Assembly (NCBI GenBank): GCA_964422295.1
Contig: CAYRAM010000004.1
Location: 84,120-148,119 of the forward strand
DNA from: UBA12191 sp964422295
GTDB taxonomy: Bacteria > Planctomycetota > UBA8108 > UBA1146
Length of the DNA: 64,000 nt
Direction: 5' to 3'
Shown: one piece after another, positions 27,215 to 35,467 of the stretch
Layout of the letters: every line of letters begins with the position of its first letter
How positions within the stretch are numbered: position 1 is the first letter of the stretch
Program-made: the position numbers and the translations under genes
Notes under the pieces: generated by a model
The model's input: the letters and a program-made list of their open reading frames with translations, nothing else
Database searches by the model: none
Told to the model about the DNA's origin: nothing

Positions 27215-27917
27215 CCGCCACCTCCTTTGAATCCGAATTGCGCCCCTCTCGATTGAAACTTCGGACCTCTTCGATCCCCTTTCTGTGCAGATCAGGAACC
27301 ATGCATTCAGGGGCGGGGTATCCCACAGGGAAGAGCAGAAACGGCTTCTCGCGGACAGGTCTGTGCAATACGTCCCGGAGGAACTTCATCGGTGAAGGAG
27401 TATGAGTCAGGGTCGCCAGACCCAGGCGATGAACCGCACCAATAAAAAGACCCGCAGCGATCCCCACTGACTCTGTGACATAATAATTTTTCTGCTTATC
27501 CCCTTCAGAAGTCACACCCTGGGTCTCTGCAAAGAGAATCACCAAATATGGGGCGATCTCCAGATAAGGCTTACTCGCATCGGTGCCGATGGGAGCCAAT
27601 GCTTCAAGCCAGTCATCCGGCATGCGCCCACCGTAGGATCGCTCCTCCTCCTTTTCAGCCTCAATCCTGATCTCTCGCTTGATCGCGGGATCATCGACGA
27701 CAACGAAGTGCCAGGGTTGCCGGTGTGCTCCACTGGGTGCGGTGCTCGCTGCCGCGATGGCACGATCCAACCACTCCCTTGGGAAATGCTCATCGGAAAA
27801 ATCGCGGACCGATCTTCGCGAAGCAAGCTCTGCCTCTAATCGTAGCGATACCGATTCCATCTCCTCTGTGGATTTGCGATCGAAAGAGAGTGGTACCGGT
27901 CGGTACTCCCTTGCCAT
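27204..27917 (-). CDS. Nitroreductase-fold flavoprotein resembling iodotyrosine deiodinase
   Basis: 237 residues. Of three consecutive ATGs (27923, 27920, 27917) I chose 27917, because GAAGGG lies 6 nt upstream of it. FMN-binding features of the nitroreductase superfamily are clear (RRSVRDFS, STAPSGAHRQPWHFVVVDDP, YYVTESVGIAAGLF, FPVGYP). As I recall the vertebrate iodotyrosine deiodinase, the whole central region aligns without gaps. Its active-site lid triad Glu157, Tyr161, Lys182, which binds the amino-acid zwitterion of the substrate, falls on Glu91, Tyr95 and Lys116 here with identical spacing. The C-terminal PVREKPFLLFPVGYPAPE and VPDLHRKGIEEV also match. It probably removes halogen from halotyrosines, but a generic nitroreductase function cannot be excluded. 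Confidence 0.85.
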   Translation of the reverse strand: MAREYRPVPLSFDRKSTEEMESVSLRLEAELASRRSVRDFSDEHFPREWLDRAIAAASTAPSGAHRQPWHFVVVDDPAIKREIRIEAEKEEERSYGGRMPDDWLEALAPIGTDASKPYLEIAPYLVILFAETQGVTSEGDKQKNYYVTESVGIAAGLFIGAVHRLGLATLTHTPSPMKFLRDVLHRPVREKPFLLFPVGYPAPECMVPDLHRKGIEEVRSFNREGRNSDSKEVADES

Positions 27918-27919
27918 CA

Positions 27920-29542
27920 TCATCCCTTCAATTGAGATCGATCTCTGACCACCCAAGCCTCGGCAGCCTTCATTCCATCGAGGGCCGCAGAGAGGATTCC
28001 TCCTGCATACCCTGCTCCCTCACCGAGAGGGTATAACCCCTTGAGCCCGGGACTTTCGAATGTAACCCCATCCCTGTCGATGCGCACCGGGCTCGAAGAG
28101 CGCGATTCCGGTGCGGTGACCACAGCCATCTCGTGATCAAACTCAGGAATTCTACCAACCAACTCCTGCAATCCTGAACGCAAAGGTTCAAGAATGAAAT
28201 CAGGCAAGAATTTCGAAAAATCTGTCGCCACCAAGGGTCTCGGATAACTGCACTGCGGTAAATCAGCAGAAATCTCTCCGCCGAGGAAATCGACGAGACG
28301 CAATGCAGGCACCGCAAAATTCCCTCCGGCTGAATCGTATGCTGCTTTTTCGATCTGCTCCTGCAACTCGATTCCTGCCAATGGATCATCACCCTCTCCG
28401 AATTGCTCCGGTTCCAACGTGACGACAAAACCGCTGTTCGCCCATGGGCTTCGACGTTGATAACGAGAAGCGCCATTCACACAGAGAAATCCATCACGTT
28501 CACTGGAGGGGAGAATTTCACCTCCGGGACACATGCAGAAGGAGAAAACTTCCCCTCTATCACCATTGGCCACCAGGCTGTAATCCGCCGGTGGAAGGTG
28601 GGAGTGTCCCGCTGAATCTCCGTACTGGATGGAATCGATCACATGCTGCGGATGTTCGATGCGAACCCCCAACTGAAATGGCTTGCGAGTCATCGGCACA
28701 CCATGGCCGTAAAGACAGCGATAGACATCACGAGCGCTATGCCCGCTGGCGAGGAATACGGTTTCCGAATCCCAACGGGTCAATTCTCCATCGGTTTCGA
28801 CGAGTAAGCCTTGTAATCGGGCCCCTTGCTCACCCTTCTCACAGACGAAATCGACACATCGATGATCAAAGTGGAATTCTGCTCCTCTTTCTATGAGGTT
28901 ATTGCGCATCCTCTTGACGACACTCGGCAACAAGTTGGAACCGACGTGGGGTCGTCCATCAGTGAGAATCTCCTGAGGTGCGCCGTGTTCGACCAGAGTT
29001 TCGAGAACTTCTGGAACTCGAGGATCCTGCACTCGCGTATATAGTTTTCCATCGGAATAGGCTCCTGCACCTCCCTCGCCGTAGAGGAGATTGCATTCCG
29101 ACTCAAATTCTTCCCCGCGGATAAAACGATTCCAACGCCGCGATCGCTCCACCACCTCGGGGCCTCTCTCGATGAGATGCGGTCGTGCACCCGATTGAAC
29201 CAGGCGCATGGCACAGAAGAGACCCGCAGGACCTGTGCCCACCACCACAGGTCTTTCGGAACCGGAGTATTTGGAGATTTCCACCCTCTGCGGCGACCAT
29301 GTGCGGGCACGCCCCTTTTCCAAGAGTCTTTCGGCGACGGCTGTCTCAGTCTCGATGACCACCGAGTGGATCCAGCGAGGAGGGCGACCGCGACGACAAT
29401 CGAGAGATCTCTTGCGAACTTCCAGCCGATGAACTCGCTGACGGCCGATCTTGAGTTTGCGTGTCACTGCCCTCAAAAGATCCTTCTCCGTCTCGCCCAA
29501 CCGGAGCGACACATCGTGAACTAGCAGGGGGCGCGTGGACAT
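27920..29542 (-). CDS. FAD-dependent oxidoreductase (COG2509-type)
   Basis: 540 residues from ATG 29542 with AAGGAA upstream. An N-terminal RNA-binding-like or adaptor segment (about 1-90, DVSLRLGETEKDLLRAVTRK) is followed by a Rossmann FAD site, VVVGTGPAGLFCAMRL. Further conserved blocks are ESECNLLYGEGGAGAYSDGK, VFLASGHSARDVY and GLYPLGEGAGYAGGI near the C-terminus. This is a widespread but uncharacterised family of FAD-dependent dehydrogenases. Its stop overlaps the nitroreductase ATG cluster, so electron transfer between the two flavoproteins is possible but unproven. Confidence 0.88.
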   Translation of the reverse strand: MSTRPLLVHDVSLRLGETEKDLLRAVTRKLKIGRQRVHRLEVRKRSLDCRRGRPPRWIHSVVIETETAVAERLLEKGRARTWSPQRVEISKYSGSERPVVVGTGPAGLFCAMRLVQSGARPHLIERGPEVVERSRRWNRFIRGEEFESECNLLYGEGGAGAYSDGKLYTRVQDPRVPEVLETLVEHGAPQEILTDGRPHVGSNLLPSVVKRMRNNLIERGAEFHFDHRCVDFVCEKGEQGARLQGLLVETDGELTRWDSETVFLASGHSARDVYRCLYGHGVPMTRKPFQLGVRIEHPQHVIDSIQYGDSAGHSHLPPADYSLVANGDRGEVFSFCMCPGGEILPSSERDGFLCVNGASRYQRRSPWANSGFVVTLEPEQFGEGDDPLAGIELQEQIEKAAYDSAGGNFAVPALRLVDFLGGEISADLPQCSYPRPLVATDFSKFLPDFILEPLRSGLQELVGRIPEFDHEMAVVTAPESRSSSPVRIDRDGVTFESPGLKGLYPLGEGAGYAGGILSAALDGMKAAEAWVVRDRSQLKG

Positions 29543-29563
29543 CGAAGAGTTCCTTAAATTTGA

Positions 29564-30166
29564 TCAGCGGTCTTGGACTGATCGATCATTCCTTTGAAAA
29601 TCCTTGCGCAAAGTGGAACCGCACGATCCCACCGCAGAGCCTTCTTCGTCCAGCAGGTAGCGGATCAACATAAAGGGGATCACCCGATAGTCCCAATCTT
29701 GGCCATAGAGGGATTCATTGAGTTGATCCCTTCTCTCAATGCTGCGTCGTCCTTCGCTACTGATCTTGTCATCCACAGTATCGTAAGCGAGACACTCGAT
29801 CGGCTTTGCAATCTTGTGGACCATGCATTGACCATCTTCGAGCAATGGACAGTCGAATGCCTGGGGACGACGGTTATCGCGCAAAAAGTGGATCGTTTGC
29901 CCCAGCCGTTGCAGTACCGTTTCAGTTTTTCCCAAGAGATGAGGTTTCTCGTGAAATGCACGGGCGATGTCGATCGCTTCCAATTCCGAGATTCTCATTT
30001 TGTTGACAGGCCTCTGGCAACAGTGCGCAGGACGATTTTCGGAGAGTGCAGGATTTTCGCGTTTTTCAAGAAACAACGGCCCTCTGGATCGATCCAGGGA
30101 AACCAGTGCCTCATCCAGGGAGTCTCCCTTTCTTGACTGGCGGGTTCCGCTATTTTTCTTCGCCAT
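29564..30166 (-). CDS. YkgJ-family Cys-rich (zinc/iron-chelating) protein
   Basis: 200 residues from ATG 30166, chosen because GGAGG lies 6 nt upstream; a GTG six codons earlier is in frame. The central part carries the YkgJ cysteine pattern: HCCQRP, then DCPLLEDGQCMVHKIAKPIECLAYD. The basic N-terminus and helical C-terminus (SLYGQDWDYRVIPFMLIRYL) have no further match I can name. The family is thought to bind an iron-sulfur cluster or zinc. It lies between the MFS transporter and the FAD oxidoreductase genes with about 20-nt gaps, so it is cotranscribed. Confidence 0.8.
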   Translation of the reverse strand: MAKKNSGTRQSRKGDSLDEALVSLDRSRGPLFLEKRENPALSENRPAHCCQRPVNKMRISELEAIDIARAFHEKPHLLGKTETVLQRLGQTIHFLRDNRRPQAFDCPLLEDGQCMVHKIAKPIECLAYDTVDDKISSEGRRSIERRDQLNESLYGQDWDYRVIPFMLIRYLLDEEGSAVGSCGSTLRKDFQRNDRSVQDR

Positions 30167-30190
30167 TTGATGCCTCCGCAGCACAGTGTA

Positions 30191-31450
30191 TCACGAAGTC
30201 TCCGCTTCAGTTTCACGTCGTGCAGGTCCTTTTCCCAGACTGAACATCACTACTGCACTCGCCACCCAAAGAATCAGTGAAAATATGAATACAGATCTGG
30301 GGTCACCGGTGTAATCCGCCATCCAGCCACCGAGGGGGTGCCCGATCAACCCCCTCACTGCAACCAATGCAACATGGACCGCCATGTACTGCCGTCCCTG
30401 ATCCGCGGTCGCAAAGGAAATCGGTCCCACATTCCACGCCAGGATGACTCCAGCCATCGAACATCCGAAAACCAATTCGGCAAACAGGAACGTCATCGGA
30501 GATGATGCGAAACCCAGAAGGACGGCGTACAGCGCAAGCCCCGAATAACTGAATCCGGCAAGCCAACCCGGGCCGATACGATCCAATTTCTTGCCAAAGT
30601 AGGGGGTCAGGATAAACATGGCCACGCTGGAGAGTCCCTTTGCGCCGAGCAAGAATCGCCAATCGAGTGCCAGCCACTCCTCATCGACAGTCCACATCGG
30701 CTTGGCGGTGATCAGTGCCATGAATGCGGTTCCGTAGAGGATAAAACCGATCTCGTAGATGAAGAATCGACGATCCCGAATCAGGATTCTCCACAAGGCT
30801 CGCGCATTGTGGATGTCAGGTGCATCGGGAGCGGCGGTCTCCCTGTCCCGCAAAGGAACCTTGGAAAAGATCATGCAGGAAAGCCAGCCGGTAAGTCCTG
30901 CGATGGCATACAAAATCGGAAACGCCTCACTCTGATAGTGCATCCAGAAGCCGGCGATCACGCTGCCGGCACCGGAGATCAGTGCACCCCACCGCTGGGC
31001 CTTTCCAAAAAGGAAACCGCGATTCTCATCCCGATAGTTGCTGCGGATTACCCCATTGATCGCCGAAGTAATCGGCACTGACGCCAGCGCCTGGATCGTC
31101 ACCAACACCAGAAACAGCCAAGGTACCCACGTTTTCCCCTGATCGGTTTGAGCCCAATTGGCGATCGCAGGTACCAACAGCAACAAAGTCAGCGATAACG
31201 GCAATCTTCCCACCGTCGCTGCTCTTCTCAGCAGCCGCCGGGGACCGGTTCTGGCAATCCAACCGCCAAAAAAGAGAACAGCACCCTGGGCCACCGCCGG
31301 CGCCATGACGATGAGGGTCAACAACAGATTGTCGACCCCCAGCGCTTTGCGAGCGATTTCAGGTGCAGACCAGAGCAGACCGCCAAAGACACCTTCAAAC
31401 ATCACTGCCCGCAGATGAAAGTTATAAGTACTCTTTTCAATCTCCGGCAT
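30191..31450 (-). CDS. MFS transporter
   Basis: 419 residues from ATG 31450 with GAGGAG upstream. About twelve hydrophobic segments are visible, with the MFS cytoplasmic loop after helix 2 degenerate (GGWIARTGPRRLLRRAATVG). Helices include LLLTLIVMAPAVAQGAVLFF and WVPWLFLVLVTIQALASVPI, and the second half begins after a hydrophilic loop (VPLRDRETAAPDAPDIHNAR). The substrate cannot be inferred directly. As first gene of an operon with a deiodinase-like flavoprotein, it could import a halogenated or aromatic compound; this is speculation. Confidence 0.85.
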   Translation of the reverse strand: MPEIEKSTYNFHLRAVMFEGVFGGLLWSAPEIARKALGVDNLLLTLIVMAPAVAQGAVLFFGGWIARTGPRRLLRRAATVGRLPLSLTLLLLVPAIANWAQTDQGKTWVPWLFLVLVTIQALASVPITSAINGVIRSNYRDENRGFLFGKAQRWGALISGAGSVIAGFWMHYQSEAFPILYAIAGLTGWLSCMIFSKVPLRDRETAAPDAPDIHNARALWRILIRDRRFFIYEIGFILYGTAFMALITAKPMWTVDEEWLALDWRFLLGAKGLSSVAMFILTPYFGKKLDRIGPGWLAGFSYSGLALYAVLLGFASSPMTFLFAELVFGCSMAGVILAWNVGPISFATADQGRQYMAVHVALVAVRGLIGHPLGGWMADYTGDPRSVFIFSLILWVASAVVMFSLGKGPARRETEAETS

Positions 31451-31637
31451 GGGGACTCCTCGGGCGGTGACTTCAGGACTTCATCGTGCCCCAGCCTGCG
31501 GCGCACAACCAACGAAAACGGATCAACTCCGCAAATTGACACCACGATGGGCCACCGCCGTTGTAGCAAAGAGGTGGTCACTCTCCCCTTTCCCCGCCAA
31601 ACTGGAACCCTGCAAATGCAGAGAGAGGAACAAAGGC

Positions 31638-32045
31638 ATGACATGGATCCTTGTCGCCCTCGGTGGCGCCATCGGTGCGACGATTCGCTACGCCGCGTAC
31701 GGGTGGATCGATGGCCGCATTTCCCGATCCTCGGATGCGCTGATTGCCCAAGCACCAGGTGCAGCAGGAACCTGGCTGGTCAATGTCGTCGGCTGTCTGC
31801 TGATTGGGATCGTCTACACCGCGTCGGGGGACAAAGCGTTCGAAGATGAGAGAATCCGCGCCTTCCTCATCGTCGGCATCTTTGGAGGCTTCACTACGAT
31901 GAGCGCCCTCGGCCTTGAAGGTTGGAATCTGTTTCGGGATGGGCAATTGATCAGAGGGATGTCACTGGCGCTGATTCAGGCTCTGGTTTGTGTGTTGATG
32001 GTCGGATTGGGTTCTGCACTCGGCAAGTTACTCAAGTTTTCCTGA
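31638..32045 (+). CDS. crcB: CrcB/FluC-family fluoride channel, variant phenylalanine box
   Basis: 135 residues from ATG 31638; upstream in-frame codons would make an unusually long N-terminus. Four hydrophobic helices and the family signature GTWLVNVVGCLLIG (Asn49) are present, as is GGFTTMSALGLEGWN. FluC channels are dual-topology dimers that export fluoride passively. The family's usual TTFSTF box reads TTMSAL here (Thr86-Leu91), so both pore phenylalanines are replaced by Met88 and Leu91. No fluoride riboswitch was recognised upstream. It is convergent with the S4 gene. Confidence 0.87.
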   Translation: MTWILVALGGAIGATIRYAAYGWIDGRISRSSDALIAQAPGAAGTWLVNVVGCLLIGIVYTASGDKAFEDERIRAFLIVGIFGGFTTMSALGLEGWNLFRDGQLIRGMSLALIQALVCVLMVGLGSALGKLLKFS

Positions 32046-32049
32046 TCGT

Positions 32050-32277
32050 TCATTCGGCGCTACCAGATTCGTTTTCTCCGGAATTGAGTTGGACCTCGTG
32101 TTCGACGCCCTCCACCGTCACCCGGTCTCCCGATCGAAGAACCCTTCCTCGACGAGTCTCGACCTCGCCATTGACAAAGATCTCGCCCTCTTGAATGCGA
32201 ATCTTCGCTTCCCCACCGGTGGCGCAAAGCCCCATCCACTTGAGGTACTGCGAGAGTCGAATCGTCGGCTCTTCCAT
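32050..32277 (-). CDS. Small S4-domain RNA-binding protein (YbcJ/YaaA type)
   Basis: 75 residues from ATG 32277, with GAGGAG about 9 nt upstream; an ATG at 32340 would overlap the upstream gene and lacks a site. The single S4 domain is plain: TIRLSQYLKWMGLCATGGEA, KIRIQEGEIFVNGEVETRR and DRVTVEGVEHEV. Such stand-alone S4 proteins bind structured RNA, probably in ribosome assembly or rescue. It follows the ArsC-GAF gene by 13 nt and is likely cotranscribed. Confidence 0.85.
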   Translation of the reverse strand: MEEPTIRLSQYLKWMGLCATGGEAKIRIQEGEIFVNGEVETRRGRVLRSGDRVTVEGVEHEVQLNSGENESGSAE

Positions 32278-32290
32278 TGTATTGATCTCC

Positions 32291-33262
32291 TCAATCTGAT
32301 TGCGGTGGCCCGAAAGCACAGAAGCCTTCAAGGAGCGCATCCATCAACAGGGCATCGCAGGGGTGAACCGCTTCTACCGCATCCAGATCCCAGACCGCCA
32401 CCACATCGCCATTTGCGTTCAACAGAGGTCTGACGATGGCAGAGACGGTCGCCAAACCGCTTTCGCCGTCACAGGAAACGTATCCTGACCAACTACGAAC
32501 ATCCGCTGCGACGAGGATGCGGCCATGCCGGACTGCGTCGAAGCACATTCCACTGCGCTCACCGGGGATCTCTTCCAGCGTCGCACAGACGGGTGGTCCC
32601 GCAGCAGCACCCAATTGGAGGCGACGTCGGGGAGTTTTCCCGTGCAAGTGATAGATGCCATTCCACGCCCAACCAAACGACTCCATCTCCGTACAAATCA
32701 CTCCCGGCAACAGAGACCATGAGTCGGGGTGATCCATGACGCCAGCGCAGCCATTGATCAACCTGCGGTAGGCGGTGCGGCGATTTTCATCCAGATCTCC
32801 CGGGAGTTGTTCGACCAGCTGCAGGAGCGTGTTCTCAAAATCCAGGGCCGCCAGGTAATGTTGGATCCGCTGTCGGATCGCCTCCCGCGCCACTCGGAAT
32901 ATTTGCAGCCCCTCTTCACTGTGGTCCTCAACAGAGACGTGATCCGCAGGATCGGGGAATGGCCAATGAAGGGTTTTTTCAGCTCCTGAAAATACACGGC
33001 ACTCTTCCGCTGCAGATGAACACACCGTGACCACCAAATCGAAAGTCTGCCCCTGATATTCCTCGATGCTTTCACTCTTCAGATCCGCCGTCGGAATCTC
33101 TTCTTCATCGAGGACTCGAATCGCCATCGGATGGAGCGCTCCTCTGGGCTGAGTGCCAGCGGAGGCACATCTCCATACCCCACCGGTCTCTTCCCGCCAC
33201 ATCGCTTCAGCAAGAATCGAACGGCACGAGTTTCCTGTGCACAGAATCAATACGGAAGGCAC
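32291..33262 (-). CDS. Fusion: thioredoxin-type arsenate reductase / LMW-PTP domain plus fRMsr-like GAF domain
   Basis: 323 residues from GTG 33262, with AAGGGAG 5 nt upstream; this puts the start directly before the first strand (PSVLILCTGNSCRS). The N-terminal domain (1-140) has the P-loop Cys8-x5-Arg14 and two further cysteines, Cys81 and Cys88 (VVTVCSSAAEEC), matching the redox triad of thioredoxin-linked arsenate reductase. After a helical linker (141-180) a GAF domain runs to the end. Its GPPVCATL, ERSGMC and WSGYVSCD place Cys226, Cys240 and Cys264 as in free methionine-(R)-sulfoxide reductase, with the DLD pair also kept; the family's catalytic Glu is not clearly present. Both halves use Cys relays. 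No arsenic-resistance genes are nearby. Confidence 0.8.
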   Translation of the reverse strand: MPSVLILCTGNSCRSILAEAMWREETGGVWRCASAGTQPRGALHPMAIRVLDEEEIPTADLKSESIEEYQGQTFDLVVTVCSSAAEECRVFSGAEKTLHWPFPDPADHVSVEDHSEEGLQIFRVAREAIRQRIQHYLAALDFENTLLQLVEQLPGDLDENRRTAYRRLINGCAGVMDHPDSWSLLPGVICTEMESFGWAWNGIYHLHGKTPRRRLQLGAAAGPPVCATLEEIPGERSGMCFDAVRHGRILVAADVRSWSGYVSCDGESGLATVSAIVRPLLNANGDVVAVWDLDAVEAVHPCDALLMDALLEGFCAFGPPQSD

Positions 33263-33353
33263 GCGAACTCCCTTCAAGATCCAGCCCATCTCATCTTCAA
33301 GATAGCAGTGGGTTCCCAACAGGGTACCCTGAGCACAGAAAGTGAGGTCAGAA

Positions 33354-33911
33354 ATGATTGAGCTCACCGCTCTGTGGCTTCCGATTCTGCTGTCGGCAGT
33401 CTTCGTCTTCATCGTCAGTGGGGTCCTGCACATGGTCCTTCAGTACCATTACAAGGATTATTCACCCACCCCTGATGAGGAAGGATTGCGTGTTGCATTG
33501 CGCAGTCAGGACATCGGCCCTGGCATGTACACCTTTCCCCACTGCAGTTCTGCCAAAGAGATGGGATCGGAAGAATTCACCGACAAGATGAATCTGGGGC
33601 CGAATGGCTTCATGACCATCATTCCGGTCGGCCCCGTCGCCATGGGCAGAAACCTTGCGCTGTGGTTTCTCTTCAGCATCCTGATCGGCGTTTTTGTTGC
33701 CTACCTCACCGCGATGGGAGTCGATGCGGGAGCGGGATTCATGGATGTCTTTCGCGTTGCATTTACGATCGCTCTGTTGGGCTATGCCATCCCCAAAATT
33801 GATGACTCCATCTGGAAAGCCGCCAACTGGTCCGTCACCTTCAAATTTTTCTTCGATGGGGTTTTGTACAGTCTCGTCACCGCCTCAACCTTTGCATGGC
33901 TGTGGCCTTAG
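33354..33911 (+). CDS. Membrane protein of unknown function
   Basis: 185 residues from ATG 33354, with GAGG 6 nt upstream. Segments LWLPILLSAVFVFIVSGVLH (N-terminal), LALWFLFSILIGVFVAYLTA, a third near VFRVAFTIALLGYAI and a C-terminal one (FDGVLYSLVTASTFAWLWP) make about four transmembrane helices. Between the first two lies a conserved-looking soluble loop (YKDYSPTPDEEGLRVALRSQ, FPHCSSAKEMG). I cannot name the family. It is divergent from the ArsC-GAF gene and 23 nt upstream of the sulfatase, so it may share a transcript with it. Confidence 0.75.
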   Translation: MIELTALWLPILLSAVFVFIVSGVLHMVLQYHYKDYSPTPDEEGLRVALRSQDIGPGMYTFPHCSSAKEMGSEEFTDKMNLGPNGFMTIIPVGPVAMGRNLALWFLFSILIGVFVAYLTAMGVDAGAGFMDVFRVAFTIALLGYAIPKIDDSIWKAANWSVTFKFFFDGVLYSLVTASTFAWLWP

Positions 33912-33934
33912 TCGATGGCTGATCGGGAGGCCTG

Positions 33935-35431
33935 ATGGGGTGTTCAACGATTCTGATTCTGGCGACAATGTTGTGGAACTCCCTGAATGTTGGGGAGCTC
34001 CCACACAATCCGATCGACAAGTCGCGGCCAACACCGCCCAACATCATCTACATCCTCGCCGACGACCTCGGGTACCGGGAGTTGGGAAGTTACGGTCAGG
34101 AGAAGATCCTGACTCCCCGGCTCGATGCCCTGGCTGCAGAGGGGATGCGTTTCACCCAGCATTATTCGGGCGCACCGGTGTGTGCATCTTCCCGTTGCGT
34201 GCTGATGACCGGTCTTCACTGTGGTCATTCGCTGGTACGCAACAACTGGGAAAACGGCGGCTGGGGCGAGTTTCAGCCTGAGGGGCAATACCCCCTGCCG
34301 CTGGGAACCCGAACGATGGCGAGCCTGCTGAAAGAGGCGGGTTACACCACCGGCGTCTTCGGCAAGTGGGGACTGGGCGGGCCGGGAACCACCGGTGCTC
34401 CGGAGTTTCAGGGGTTTGATCACTCCTGCACCGTGATCTGTCAGCGCAAGGCTCACAACTTCTACCCCAACCACCTGTGGAAGAATGGCGAAAAGTACAT
34501 CCTCGAAGGCAACGGCTGGTTCAAGGCGCATCAAAAAATTGATGAGCCGCTCTCCTCTGAACAGGAGTACTACGACCGCTATCTGCGTGAGAAATACATG
34601 GCTGATGTCTTTCTTGAAGAGGCTCTCGGCTTCATCGATGAAGCTCATGCCGTAAAGAAACCTTTCTTCCTCTACTACCCCAGCCCCATCCCCCACGTCG
34701 CACTGCAGGTTCCCGTCGAAGATCTGGATGCCTATCCGCGGGATTGGGATATGGAACCGTATCTCGGTGGCAGTTACCTGCCGCACCCGCGACCCCGTGC
34801 CGCCTATGCAGCGATGATCACCCACCTCGACAAAGAGGTCGGGGCACTCCTCGATCGACTGGAAAAATTGGGGTTATCGAAGAACACCATCGTCATGTTC
34901 AGCAGCGATAATGGCACCACCTGGGCCGGTGGCGTCGATCACGAGTTCTTTGACAGCACCGGCGAACTCAGCGGCTTGAAGGGCAGTGTTCTCGAAGGGG
35001 GCCTGAAGGTGCCGTTCCTGGTTCGGTGGCCCGGGAAAACGGAAGCCGGGTCGGTCAGTGACTTTCCCAGTTACTTTCCGGATCTATTTCCGACGATCAT
35101 GGATTTGGCCGGGATCATCGACGATCGACCCCACGATGGGCACAGCCTGGTACCGATTTTCTCAGGTAAAGATGTCAACAGAACCAAGCCTCTCTACTGG
35201 GAACATGGGGATCAGCAGGCCTTGCGGATCGGTGACTGGAAACTGGTTCGTCGCAGACTCGGCAAGAATAATCCGGCAATCAAACTCTTTAATCTGAAGG
35301 AAGATCCCGGCGAACTGAAGGACCTCTCAAAATCGGAACCGGAACTTTTGGAAGAACTGCTGGAACTGAGTCGCAATAGCCGCTTCCCATCGACAATCTT
35401 CCCGAATCCGGGTTTGGACAAGGATCGGTGA
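33935..35431 (+). CDS. Secreted sulfatase (type I) with CASSR active-site variant
   Basis: 498 residues from ATG 33935 with GGGAGG upstream. A short signal sequence (STILILATMLWNSLNVG) precedes the alkaline-phosphatase-like fold: metal site YILADDLGYRELGS, active-site PVCASSRCVLMTGLH, VFGKWGLGG, FSSDNGTTWAGG, LKGSVLEGGLKVPFLVRWPG and DGHSLVPIFSG. Cys83 should be converted to formylglycine. The usual C-x-P-S-R motif reads C-A-S-S-R, with Ser in place of Pro. Planctomycetes use many such enzymes on algal sulfated polysaccharides. No carbohydrate-active partner is adjacent. Confidence 0.92.
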   Translation: MGCSTILILATMLWNSLNVGELPHNPIDKSRPTPPNIIYILADDLGYRELGSYGQEKILTPRLDALAAEGMRFTQHYSGAPVCASSRCVLMTGLHCGHSLVRNNWENGGWGEFQPEGQYPLPLGTRTMASLLKEAGYTTGVFGKWGLGGPGTTGAPEFQGFDHSCTVICQRKAHNFYPNHLWKNGEKYILEGNGWFKAHQKIDEPLSSEQEYYDRYLREKYMADVFLEEALGFIDEAHAVKKPFFLYYPSPIPHVALQVPVEDLDAYPRDWDMEPYLGGSYLPHPRPRAAYAAMITHLDKEVGALLDRLEKLGLSKNTIVMFSSDNGTTWAGGVDHEFFDSTGELSGLKGSVLEGGLKVPFLVRWPGKTEAGSVSDFPSYFPDLFPTIMDLAGIIDDRPHDGHSLVPIFSGKDVNRTKPLYWEHGDQQALRIGDWKLVRRRLGKNNPAIKLFNLKEDPGELKDLSKSEPELLEELLELSRNSRFPSTIFPNPGLDKDR

Positions 35432-35467
35432 ATAAAGATCGTCGATGGGAAACAAAGGTGAGGGCCG

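Noticed and set aside
31449..31637. Fluoride riboswitch upstream of crcB
   Set aside because: I could not find the conserved fluoride-aptamer sequence blocks, and the region mostly overlaps the 5' end of the divergent MFS transcript.
32291..33262. An arsenic-resistance operon
   Set aside because: Only an ArsC-like domain is present; no arsB/acr3, arsR or related genes were seen. The MFS gene at 30191 belongs to another operon.
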